A stretch of DNA of 64,000 nt, taken from contig NZ_LLZI01000231.1 of NCBI RefSeq assembly GCF_001509485.1, positions 1-64,000 on the forward strand. The letters run 5' to 3'. Positions 8,933 through 17,127 of this stretch are shown piece by piece. The notes below the pieces were generated by a model, which did no database searches, had not been told where the DNA came from, and was given only the letters and a program-made list of their open reading frames with translations. Numbering within the stretch: position 1 is the first letter of the stretch; the number at the start of each line of letters is the position of its first letter. Both the position numbers and the translations under genes were made by a program. Source of the stretch: Streptomyces sp. NRRL F-4489. Its GTDB lineage: Bacteria; Actinomycetota; Actinomycetes; Streptomycetales; Streptomycetaceae.

Positions 8933-11154
8933 CCGTCCCCTTCCGTCTCCCCAGCGCGGTCCGCGCCCGCGGCTCCTGCTTCGCCGTCCGCTTCTCTGTC
9001 TGCTTTTCCGTCTGCTCGGTCCGGGCCGCGGGATGCCTCCGGACCGTCCGCTGCCTGCGGGACGTGCGACGCTTTCGGCCCGTCCGGGGCGAGGAGGAGC
9101 AGCGCCACGTCGTCCCGCCGCTCCGTGCGGGTGCCGCGCCGGGACAGCACCGCGTCGGCCAGCGCGTCCGGGTCGGTGCAGCGGGCGGCGGCGAGGTCGG
9201 CGGCCAGCGCCGCCACCCCCTCGTCCGGGTCCGTGCCGGGCCGCTCCACCAGCCCGTCGGTGTAGAGGGCGAGCAGCGCGCCGGGCGGCAGCACGATGGT
9301 GGTGGCCGCGTAGCGGGTGTCCGGCGCGATGCCCAGCAGCAGCCCGGGCGGCGTCCGCAGCACCTCGGTGCGCCCGCTGGGGTACCGCAGCACCGGCGGC
9401 GGATGGCCGGCGCTGGCCAGGCACGCCAGATGGCTGCGCAGGTCGAGGTGGACGTAGAGGCAGCTGGTGAACAGGTCCTGGCCCAGATCGGCCAGCAGCC
9501 GGTTGGTTCGCGCCAGCACCTCGCCCGGCGCCGCGCCGGCCGTCGCGTACGCGTGCACCGCGGTGCGGGCCTGGCCCATCAGCGCCGCGGCCGCCGCGTT
9601 GTGGCCCTGTACGTCCCCGATCACCGCCGCCACCTGGTGCTCGTCCAGCCGGATCAGATCGTAGAAGTCGCCGCCGATGTCCATCCCTCGGGTGGACGGC
9701 AGATAGCGCGCGGCGACCGCCAGGCCGGGGACCGGCGGCAGGCGGTGCGGCAGCAGCCCGGCCTGGAGGTCGTGCGCCAGCTGCTGCTTGGTGTCGTAGA
9801 GGAACGCCCGGTCCAGCGCCTGCGCCATCAGCCCGGCCAGCGACGTCAGCACCTGCCGCTCCTCCGGGGTGAAGGTCCGCGGATGCCGGTACGCCAGCAC
9901 GCAGCAGCCGACCGGGCGGCCGGAGACGATCAGCGGCAGCACCGCGCGGGCCGCCATCCCGGTCAGCTTCGCCAGCCCCGGGAAGTGCCGCTCGGTCTCC
10001 TCCGCCGAGGTGTAGAAACTCGGCTCGCCGGTGGCCAGGGCGCGCACGGTCGGGCTGTTCGCGGTGCCCAGCGGGACCCCTTCGTACGCCTCCACGGCCT
10101 CCGGGGGGTAGCCGCGCTGGCCGATCGTCCGCAGCCGGCCGGCCTCGGCGGCGTACATCAGCATCGCGTGGGCGCCGAAGGCCGGCACGATCTGCTCGGC
10201 GAACAGGTCGGTGACGTCCTTGACGCCGACCGCCTCGGTGAGCGCCGCCGCCAGGTGCAGGACGTGGTACATCTGCGCCGCCCGCACCGGCAGCGCCTCG
10301 GCCGGCCGGCGCGCCACCGGGTCCCGCTCCTCATCGGCGCTGATCCACACGCTCACCCCGCGGCCGTCCGGGAACAGCCGGAACGCCAGCCACTGCCGGG
10401 GCGGCCGGAGGGCGGTGAAGGAGACCGGGCGGCGGCTGATCACCGCGGCCCGGCAGCGGTCCTCGAAGACCGGTCCGGCCAGCCACGGCAGCACCTCCCA
10501 CGGCCGGCGGCCCAGCATCCGGGCCGTGGCCACGCCCAGCAGCTCGGCGGCGCCGGTGGAGAGCATGGTGATCCGGCCCTCCAGGTCCAGCGCGCAGCCG
10601 CCGCCCGGCAGGCGCTCGACGTAGTCCACCGCGGCCAGCGCCTCGTCGGCGCCGACCTCGCGGGCGGGGGGCGGCACGACCACCAGCGGGCCGTCCGGGG
10701 CGCCGCCGGTGGGCAGCAGCCCGGCCAGCCGCCGGCACGCGGTCTCGAACGCGGTCCGCTCGGCCTCCGACAGCTCCGGCGGGTGACCGGCCGGCCACAC
10801 CAGCACCACCGCGCCCAGGCACCCGCTGCCGTCCGTCAGCGGCGCGGCGCCCAGCGCGAAGTCGTACGGCAGCGCCACCGCCGTACGGGGGAACTCCCGG
10901 GCCAGCTGCTGGTGGCCGGCCGCCCAGACCAGCCGCCGCCGGCGGGCCGCCACCGCGACCGGCAGCGGCGCGGCCAGCGCGATCCGCTTCCAGGGGTCCA
11001 GCACCGGCGGCGGGATACCGCTGAGCGCGGCCAGCCGCAGCACCGGGGCGTCGGGCGCCAGCTCGTAGAGCATCGCCCCGGACGCGCCGGTCTCCCGCAT
11101 CGCCCGCAGCAGCGCGCGCCCCAGAGGGACCTCCCCGGTCCCGCGGGGCGTCAT
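8929..11154 (-). CDS. GAF-PAS-GAF SpoIIE-type protein phosphatase
   Basis: 741 residues. An N-terminal GAF-like region (about 1-165) is followed by a PAS-like segment (about 180-290, LDLEGRITMLSTGAAELLG). A second GAF (about 300-480) and a SpoIIE/PP2C domain (about 500-690) follow. The SpoIIE domain shows GMDIGGDFYDLIRLDE and ALYTDGLVERPG, the acidic metal-binding pattern. The last 50 residues are an Ala/Asp/Glu-rich low-complexity tail. Unlike its neighbour at 5553 it has no HATPase domain, so it would act only as a phosphatase. It probably dephosphorylates an anti-sigma antagonist in response to a signal sensed by the GAF/PAS modules. It heads the unit with the uracil-DNA glycosylase through an ATGA overlap. 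Confidence 0.87.
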   Translation of the reverse strand: MTPRGTGEVPLGRALLRAMRETGASGAMLYELAPDAPVLRLAALSGIPPPVLDPWKRIALAAPLPVAVAARRRRLVWAAGHQQLAREFPRTAVALPYDFALGAAPLTDGSGCLGAVVLVWPAGHPPELSEAERTAFETACRRLAGLLPTGGAPDGPLVVVPPPAREVGADEALAAVDYVERLPGGGCALDLEGRITMLSTGAAELLGVATARMLGRRPWEVLPWLAGPVFEDRCRAAVISRRPVSFTALRPPRQWLAFRLFPDGRGVSVWISADEERDPVARRPAEALPVRAAQMYHVLHLAAALTEAVGVKDVTDLFAEQIVPAFGAHAMLMYAAEAGRLRTIGQRGYPPEAVEAYEGVPLGTANSPTVRALATGEPSFYTSAEETERHFPGLAKLTGMAARAVLPLIVSGRPVGCCVLAYRHPRTFTPEERQVLTSLAGLMAQALDRAFLYDTKQQLAHDLQAGLLPHRLPPVPGLAVAARYLPSTRGMDIGGDFYDLIRLDEHQVAAVIGDVQGHNAAAAALMGQARTAVHAYATAGAAPGEVLARTNRLLADLGQDLFTSCLYVHLDLRSHLACLASAGHPPPVLRYPSGRTEVLRTPPGLLLGIAPDTRYAATTIVLPPGALLALYTDGLVERPGTDPDEGVAALAADLAAARCTDPDALADAVLSRRGTRTERRDDVALLLLAPDGPKASHVPQAADGPEASRGPDRADGKADREADGEAGAAGADRAGETEGDG

Positions 11155-11245
11155 GGCGCACCTGCTGTCGGCCGCGGCACAGTGCTGACGTTACGCCGCC
11201 GGGCCGCGGGAAGCAGACCCGGGGATCCGGGCCCGGGTGCCGGGG

Positions 11246-12502
11246 CTACCAGCGGGTGGCGAGTTCGACGGCGACCGACGCCAGGGCCGCGTCGGCGGCC
11301 GCGCTGGCCTCGGCGGGGGAGGCGGCGCGCACCATGATGTGGCCGATCCGGGAGAGGTTGTCGTCCGGCCCGCCGACCGCGTCGCCCGGCAGCTTGGTCA
11401 GCGCGGTCTCGACGATGTGCGGGCCGCGGGGCAGCAGGCCGACCCAGCGCAGCGTCCCGGCCTCCGGGGCGGTCAGGAAGCGGATCGCGGCGGCCGCGTC
11501 CCGGCGCGGGGTGACATCGGGGCGGTCGCCCAGGACGGCCTGGAGGTGGGCGCGGGCCATGTCGATGCCCAGTGCCTCGCGCACCAGCCGCATGATGTGG
11601 TCGCCGGGCGGCCGGGCGCCCACCTCCAGGACCACGGGGCGGCCGGCCGGGTCCAGCTTCAGCTCGGTGTGCGCGAGGCCGTTGCGCAGGCCGAGCGCGG
11701 TCACCGCGGCGGTGGCCGCCCCGTACACCGCGGCCCGGGTGTCCGGGGGCAGTGCGGCGGGCACGGTGTGGCCGAGTTCGGCGCGCCGGGCGCCGCCGGT
11801 GGTGAACTTCTCGGTGACCGCGAGGTGGTGGACGGCGCCGTCGGTCAGGACGGTCTCCACGCTGAACTCCGGCCCGGCGACGTACTCCTGGGCGAGGACG
11901 GCGGTGTCCAGCGGGATGCCGTGCGGGAGTTTGCGCGGTCCGGTCCGGGCGCGCCGGGCGGCGGCGGGCAGTTCGCCTGGCGCGGTCACCACCGAGACGC
12001 CGATCGAGGCGGCCTCCTCGGCGGGCTTGACGACCAGCGGGTAGCCCAGGCCGGCGGCGTCGGCGCGGCGGGCGAGGGTGTCGGGGTCCGGGGCGCTGAC
12101 GGTGCGGGGGGCGGGCACGCCGTGCGCGGCGAACGCCTTGGCCATCAGCCGCTTGTTGCGGCCGGCCGGCGCGGTTCCGGGGAGGTGGCCGGGCAGCCCC
12201 AGCGCGGCGGCGAGGTGGGCGGCGAGCGGGGTGAGGAACTCCCAGCAGGGCACGATCCCGTCGATACCGGTGCGCCGGCCGAACGCGGTGAGGTCGGCGA
12301 GGGCGGCCTCCGGGTCGGCGAAGTCGGTGAACGCGGTCCCGGCGATCCGGCCGGTGAGTTCGGGGCGGTAGCGCGCGTAGAGGTCCGCGCGGGTGGCCAC
12401 GTACGCGTCCGCGCCGAGGGCGGCGGCGGCCGCGAGCAGATCGCCGCCGGCGGCGACATCGGCTTCCAGGAGCAGCACTTTCCTGCGGGGGGTGGCGGGC
12501 AC
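11246..12502 (-). CDS. ATP-grasp ligase (cluster 1)
   Basis: 418 residues from a GTG at 12502 with GGAAGGAA five bases upstream; a TTG 15 bases earlier would overlap that ribosome site. The fold is ATP-grasp: an N-terminal segment beginning RKVLLLEADVAAGGDLL, an ATP-binding lysine in YPLVVKPAEEAASIGVS, and a metal-binding block THTELKLDPAGRPVVLEVGARPPG, comparable to carboxylate-amine ligases of the BacD/RizA/BtrJ type. These activate a carboxylate as acyl-phosphate and join it to an amine, or load an amino acid on a carrier protein. It is the last gene of the leftward arm, 57 bases beyond the MFS gene. The substrate is unknown. Confidence 0.85.
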   Translation of the reverse strand: MPATPRRKVLLLEADVAAGGDLLAAAAALGADAYVATRADLYARYRPELTGRIAGTAFTDFADPEAALADLTAFGRRTGIDGIVPCWEFLTPLAAHLAAALGLPGHLPGTAPAGRNKRLMAKAFAAHGVPAPRTVSAPDPDTLARRADAAGLGYPLVVKPAEEAASIGVSVVTAPGELPAAARRARTGPRKLPHGIPLDTAVLAQEYVAGPEFSVETVLTDGAVHHLAVTEKFTTGGARRAELGHTVPAALPPDTRAAVYGAATAAVTALGLRNGLAHTELKLDPAGRPVVLEVGARPPGDHIMRLVREALGIDMARAHLQAVLGDRPDVTPRRDAAAAIRFLTAPEAGTLRWVGLLPRGPHIVETALTKLPGDAVGGPDDNLSRIGHIMVRAASPAEASAAADAALASVAVELATRW

Positions 12503-12559
12503 GGGGGTTCCTTCCAAGGGCGGGGAGGTCCGATGCTGCGGGCAGGGCCGGTTCGCGGG

Positions 12560-13801
12560 TCAGCGGGCGGCCGGGCGGCGGCGCAGCGCCGGGGCCAGCG
12601 CGAGCTGGGCCAGCGCCGCCAGCAGGGCCAGCGCCGCGCAGCTCAGCCAGAGGGGCACGGGGCCGAGGGCCAGCAGCCGGGTGCCGGCGACCGGGGCGAT
12701 CAGGAAGCCGGTGCCCCAGGCCATGCCGATCAGGCCGTTGTAGCGGCCGCGCAGCGCGGGCGGCGCCAGGTCGGCGACGACGGCCGCGGTGACCGCGAAG
12801 ACCAGGATCTCGCCGAGCGTGGAAACGGCGACCGCCAGGCCGTAGACGGGGGCCGAGGCGGCGGTGGCGGCGACCGCGTTGCCGACCGCCGCGACGGCGA
12901 AGCCGGTGGCCAGCACCCGGCTCTTGTCGCGGCCGTCCAGCCGGTGGCCGATCAGCGGCTGGGCCGCGATGACGACCAGGCCGTTGACCGCCATCACCGC
13001 GCCGTAGCCGCCGCTGGAGATGCCGGTGGCCTTCATCGCCAGCGGCAGGGTGGCGAACGCCTGCTGGAAGACCACCGCGTAGACCACGATGATCCCGGCG
13101 AACGCCACCATCACCCGGTCCCGCAGGACGGTGCCGAAGCCGCCGGCCGCGCGCTCGCGGCCGGCCGGCCGGGTCTCCGGGACGGCCAGCCACACCAGCA
13201 CCCCGAAGACCGCGCAGGCCCCGGCGTCCAGCCAGAACAGCAGCCCGAAGCCGTGCGCGGCGAGGTAGCCGCCGAGCACCATGGCGACCGAGAAGCCGAG
13301 GTTGATGGCCCACAGCAGCAGGCCGTAGGCGCGGGTGCGATCGGCGGCCGGCACCGCGTCGGCGACCAGCGCCTGGGCGGCCGGCCGGAACAGGTCCAGG
13401 GTGATGCCGAGTACGAAGCAGGCCGCGACCAGCACCGGCAGGCTGCGGGCGTGGCCGAGGACGAGCAGCGTCGCGCCGTTCGCCAGCATGCCGCCGGTGA
13501 GCGCGGCCCGGCGGCCGAACCGGTCGGCGAGGTAGCCGCCGAGCGGCTGGGAGATCACCGAGCCGGCGCCGCCGACGGCCAGCACCAGCCCGGCGGTGGC
13601 GAGCGGGACGTGCCGGACGCCGGTGAGGTAGAGGCTGAGGAACGGATTGACCATCGCGCCCAGCCGGTTGACCAGCGAACCGCCCCACAGCACCCAGAAC
13701 GCGCCGGGCAGCCCGCCGGCCCGCACCCGGAGGAAGGTCCGCAGCCGGCTCTCCGGGAGGTCGGCGGCGGGCACGGCCGCGCGCCCGTCCGCTCCGCTCA
13801 C
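12560..13801 (-). CDS. MFS transporter, probable product exporter (cluster 1)
   Basis: 413 residues, about 12 hydrophobic helices. The GTG at 13801 overlaps the stop of the adenylation gene (GTGA), so translation is coupled. Conserved MFS features include GYLADRFGRRAALTGG in the loop after helix 2, typical of drug/H+ antiporters of the DHA group. It is embedded in the biosynthetic cluster between an adenylation enzyme and an ATP-grasp ligase. It is therefore most easily read as an exporter of the cluster product or as self-resistance. A nutrient importer role cannot be excluded from sequence. Confidence 0.87.
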   Translation of the reverse strand: MSGADGRAAVPAADLPESRLRTFLRVRAGGLPGAFWVLWGGSLVNRLGAMVNPFLSLYLTGVRHVPLATAGLVLAVGGAGSVISQPLGGYLADRFGRRAALTGGMLANGATLLVLGHARSLPVLVAACFVLGITLDLFRPAAQALVADAVPAADRTRAYGLLLWAINLGFSVAMVLGGYLAAHGFGLLFWLDAGACAVFGVLVWLAVPETRPAGRERAAGGFGTVLRDRVMVAFAGIIVVYAVVFQQAFATLPLAMKATGISSGGYGAVMAVNGLVVIAAQPLIGHRLDGRDKSRVLATGFAVAAVGNAVAATAASAPVYGLAVAVSTLGEILVFAVTAAVVADLAPPALRGRYNGLIGMAWGTGFLIAPVAGTRLLALGPVPLWLSCAALALLAALAQLALAPALRRRPAAR

Positions 13802-15444
13802 CGGGCGCCCCCGGCGGCGGCGTCCGCGGTGTCCGGCGCGGCCCCGGCGTCCTCGGCGGCCTGTGCGGCCAGCGCGGCCCGGTCGACCTTGCCGTGCGCG
13901 GTGACCGGCAGCCGGTCCACCAGCCGGATTTCCTGGGGGACCATGTAGGAGGGCAGCGACTCGGCGCAGAATGCCCGGAGGTCGCCGGCGCCGGCCGGGG
14001 GCGCGTCCTCGGCGAGCACCACGAAGGCGGCCAGCTGGAGGCCGCCGCCGGGCAGCGGCAGCGGCAGCGCGGCGGCCGCGGTGGCCGCGGGGTGGTCGGC
14101 CAACCGCCGCTCCACCTCGCCGAGTTCGACGCGGTTGCCGTTGATCTGCACCTGCGAGTCGGTGCGTCCGGCGAACGCGTAGGTGCCGTCCGGGCGCCGT
14201 ACGGCGAGGTCGCCGGAGCGCAGCACCCGCTGGCCGGACTGCGGGCAGAGCGGGTCGGGCACCAGGGTGGCGGCGGTGGCCTCCGGGTCGTCCCAGTAGC
14301 CGGAGAACAGGGCGGGGCTGCGCAGATGGATCTCGCCGGGCACCCCGGGCTCGACGATGACGCGGCCGTCCGCGCCGACGAGGAGGATCTCCGCGCCGGG
14401 GTGGGCGACGCCGATGGAGAGCCGTTCGGTGCCCTCCGGCAGGGGGTTGGGGACGTCGGCGAAGGAGCAGGCCATGGACTCGGTGGCGCCGTAGCAGTTG
14501 ACGATCCGGGCGGCCGGCAGCAGCTCCTGGAGGTGCCGGAGTTCGGGCAGCGGGAACTCCTCGCCGCAGAACAGCACCCCGCGCAGCCCGGTCAGCGCGG
14601 CCAGCCGGCGCGGCTCGTGGCGCAGCACCTGCCGCCAGATCGACGGGACGCCGTTGACCTGCGTGGCGCCGGTCTCGCGCAGTACCCGCAGCAGGTGCCG
14701 GGGCCAGCGCACCAGGGACGGCGGTACGGGGACGACGGCGGCGCCGCTGCCCAGCGCCAGGCCGATGTTGAGCAGGGAGAAGTCGAACTGGAGCGGTGAG
14801 GTGCTGGCGATCCGGTCGCCGGGCCCGGCGATCCCGTGGGCCAGCATGCCGCGGTAGAAGGCGACCACCGCGCGGTGGCTCATCACCACGCCCTTGGGCC
14901 GCCCGGTGGTGCCGGAGGTGAAGATGATGTAGGCGGGGTCGGTGGGGCACGGGGTGCGGCGGCGGGGCGGACCGGTCTCGGGGGCGCGCTCGACGGTCAG
15001 CCCGCCGGGGCCGAAGCGCGCGGTGCCGAGGGGACGCGGCAGGTCGCTCCGCGATCCGTTCAACTCCTGAACGTGCAGGGCGGGTCGGACGGTCTCCAGC
15101 AGCAGGTCCAGGCGCGGGCGCGGGGTTTGCGGGCTGACCGGGACGAAGACCAGGCCGGCCTGCGAGCAGGCGAGGAGGAGGGCGATGGCCTCGGCGCCGG
15201 CGTCCGCCTCCAGGATGACCCGGGCGCCCGGTTCGAGGTCCAGGGCCGTCAGCGCGTCCGCGAACTGGCTGGTCAGGGCGGTGAGTTGGGCGTAGCTGGT
15301 GACGGTGGTCCGGCCGGCCCCGGGGGACTCGACGACGGCCGGGGCGTCGGGGGAGTGCCGGGCCGGATCGAGGAGGAAGGAGTGCAGGAAGTCCTGGCGG
15401 ACGGCCGCGGCGGCGTCGGCGGAGGTGTGCGGCTGCTGACTCAC
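13798..15444 (-). CDS. stand-alone DltA-like adenylation enzyme (cluster 1)
   Basis: 548 residues, AMP-binding family without carrier or condensation domain. Core motifs are YIIFTSGTTGRPKG (phosphate loop), QFDFSLLNIGLAL, VNGVPSIW, LFCGEEF, NCYGATES, SGDLAVRRPDG and GKVDRAALAA with the catalytic C-terminal lysine. The FCGE segment resembles D-alanine-activating DltA rather than typical NRPS modules. By eye, the specificity pocket begins D-F-L-N-L-C, which I cannot assign to a substrate. It should form an aminoacyl-AMP and load a free carrier protein in trans. It is the first gene of the leftward arm, divergent from the condensation-domain gene, and coupled to the MFS gene. Confidence 0.88.
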   Translation of the reverse strand: MSQQPHTSADAAAAVRQDFLHSFLLDPARHSPDAPAVVESPGAGRTTVTSYAQLTALTSQFADALTALDLEPGARVILEADAGAEAIALLLACSQAGLVFVPVSPQTPRPRLDLLLETVRPALHVQELNGSRSDLPRPLGTARFGPGGLTVERAPETGPPRRRTPCPTDPAYIIFTSGTTGRPKGVVMSHRAVVAFYRGMLAHGIAGPGDRIASTSPLQFDFSLLNIGLALGSGAAVVPVPPSLVRWPRHLLRVLRETGATQVNGVPSIWRQVLRHEPRRLAALTGLRGVLFCGEEFPLPELRHLQELLPAARIVNCYGATESMACSFADVPNPLPEGTERLSIGVAHPGAEILLVGADGRVIVEPGVPGEIHLRSPALFSGYWDDPEATAATLVPDPLCPQSGQRVLRSGDLAVRRPDGTYAFAGRTDSQVQINGNRVELGEVERRLADHPAATAAAALPLPLPGGGLQLAAFVVLAEDAPPAGAGDLRAFCAESLPSYMVPQEIRLVDRLPVTAHGKVDRAALAAQAAEDAGAAPDTADAAAGGAR

Positions 15445-15725
15445 GTTGCTGGTGCCCCCCTGTGGCGTTCACACACGATGGTCCGGAGCGAAACCGGGGC
15501 AGGCCAGGAGATTTGCGGTGGAAATCCCGCCCGCCCGTTCCGGGATTTGGAAAGGTGATTCCGGGAAGTGGCATTCAGGCTCTCATGTCTTCGCGGTCGC
15601 GCCGCTGTGAGGTAGATCACTTCGACGCCGGGGCAACTCCTTGCCACGTTCAACGGTTTATGGCAGCGTCACCTCTGTATGGAACTCACCTTCCGCATCA
15701 CGAAAATGCGACATGGGGGATCTGA
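15445..15725. promoter_or_regulatory. divergent promoter region at the centre of cluster 1
   Basis: The 281 bases between the divergent adenylation and condensation-domain genes are visibly less G+C-rich than their surroundings. They must hold the start signals for both arms. They contain a perfect inverted repeat AAATCCCG (15522-15529) / CGGGATTT (15541-15548) with an 11-base spacer. GGGGGA before the rightward ATG at 15726 serves as ribosome site. I cannot define the -10 and -35 boxes with confidence. Confidence 0.6.
15522..15548. promoter_or_regulatory. inverted repeat, possible operator or leader hairpin
   Basis: Eight-base perfect arms AAATCCCG and CGGGATTT are separated by 11 bases. 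The element is 78 bases upstream of the leftward adenylation start and about 180 upstream of the rightward gene. It could be an operator for a cluster regulator encoded elsewhere, since no regulator gene lies in the cluster, or a hairpin in the leftward mRNA leader. Confidence 0.4.
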
Positions 15726-16988
15726 ATGTCCGAGGCAGGACCGCTGTCGCTGGGTCAGCTCTCGGTGTGGCACGACATCAGGGACCTGCCGGCCCCGCGG
15801 TGGCACGAGCCGAACAACGCCGCGGCCTGGCCCCTGCCGCCCGGCACCACCGCCCGCCGGGCCCGCACCGCACTGCGCGCGATCGTCACCCGGCACCCGT
15901 CCCTGCGGACCCGCTACGACGTCCAGGACGCCGCCGCACCACGGCAGTTGCCGCCCGACGAGCACTTCGACGACCAGCTGCCCGCCCTGGCGGCCGAGGA
16001 GGCGCCCGGCGACCCTGACGCCCTGGCGGAGGGCCTGGCCGCCGGCCCGTTCGACCTCCGCCGCGACCACGGCTGGCGCGCCCGCCTGCTGACCCGCCGC
16101 GGCGAGCCCACCCACCTGCTCTTCGCCAAGCACCACATCGCCGCGGACGCCTGGGCGCAGGAACTCCTGCACCGCGAGTTCCGCCAGGCGCTCGGCGACC
16201 CCGGCGCCCTCGGGCCCGTCCCGCCCGGACCCGCCGACCTCGCCGCCGACCAGCACACCCCCGCCGGACTCCGCCGCCAGGCCGCGGCCCTGGACCACTG
16301 GGCCCAACTCCTGGGCCGCGCGCCCTCGGTGGCGCTGCCCCGCACCCCCGGCGCCGAGGGCACCACCGTCCAGGCCACCCTGCGCTCCGCCGCCGCCCGC
16401 CCCGCCGCGCACGCGATCGCCGAACGCGCCCGGGTCTCGGTCTCCAGCGTCGTCCTGGCCGCCTACGCGCACACCGTGGCCACCCGCTGCGACGCCGACA
16501 CCCTGCTCGTCCAGCTGATGAGCGCCAACCGCTTCGGCGGCCGCTGGAAGGACCTGGTCACCTCCATGAACCAGTGGGTCCCGGCGCTGATCGAGCAGGC
16601 CCGCCGCACCGACCTCGTCACCCTGGCCGACGCCGTCCACTGGAGCGCGCTGGGCGCCGTCCGGCACGGTATGCACGACGTCACCGCCGTCGCCCGGCTG
16701 CGCGCGAGCCTGCCCGACGCGCCCGAACCCACCTGCGCCTTCAACTACGTGACACTGCCCGGCGGTTCGCCCCTCGACGCCCCCCGCCCCCCGGCCTCCG
16801 CCGCGGAACCCGTCCTGACCTGGGAGGAGCCCTTCACCACCATCGGCCCGCGGTGTTACGCCCGGGCCCTGGAGAGCGACCGCGACCTGACCGTCCGGCT
16901 CAGCGTCAAGGACCTCGGCCGCGACGCCTGCGCCGCCCTGCTGACCGGGATGCACGACACCCTGCTGGCCGCCGCCGCACAGCACTGA
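15726..16988 (+). CDS. free-standing condensation-domain protein (cluster 1)
   Basis: 420 residues, one NRPS condensation domain with nothing attached. The N-terminus begins GPLSLGQLSVWHDI (C1-like). The catalytic motif is HHIAADAW with His137 as the general base and Asp141 conserved. SVSSVVLAAYAHTVATR, NRFGGRWKDLVTSMNQW and ALESDRDLTVRLSVKD are later conserved blocks. It should join a carrier-bound acyl or aminoacyl group to an amine or hydroxyl acceptor. Carrier proteins for it are encoded downstream at 24658 and 25844. It starts the long rightward operon, with a GGGGGA ribosome site next to the divergent promoter. Confidence 0.85.
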   Translation: MSEAGPLSLGQLSVWHDIRDLPAPRWHEPNNAAAWPLPPGTTARRARTALRAIVTRHPSLRTRYDVQDAAAPRQLPPDEHFDDQLPALAAEEAPGDPDALAEGLAAGPFDLRRDHGWRARLLTRRGEPTHLLFAKHHIAADAWAQELLHREFRQALGDPGALGPVPPGPADLAADQHTPAGLRRQAAALDHWAQLLGRAPSVALPRTPGAEGTTVQATLRSAAARPAAHAIAERARVSVSSVVLAAYAHTVATRCDADTLLVQLMSANRFGGRWKDLVTSMNQWVPALIEQARRTDLVTLADAVHWSALGAVRHGMHDVTAVARLRASLPDAPEPTCAFNYVTLPGGSPLDAPRPPASAAEPVLTWEEPFTTIGPRCYARALESDRDLTVRLSVKDLGRDACAALLTGMHDTLLAAAAQH

Positions 16989-17127
16989 CCGGGCGCAACA
17001 CCCCCCAGTCCGGCCAACTCCCTTCCTTGACAAGGAGGTTGGCCGTGCCGCGCCCCACCGGCATCCGGCCCGCCCGCCGCCCGGCCGCCCCGCCCCACCC
17101 GCGCCCCCTCGCCCCAGGAGCCCCCCG

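Noticed and set aside
12560..15574. A 1004-residue reverse frame that could be read as one long transporter fusion
   Set aside because: Its N-terminal half is out of frame with, and antisense-like in composition to, the adenylation gene. The MFS part begins at the GTG at 13801.
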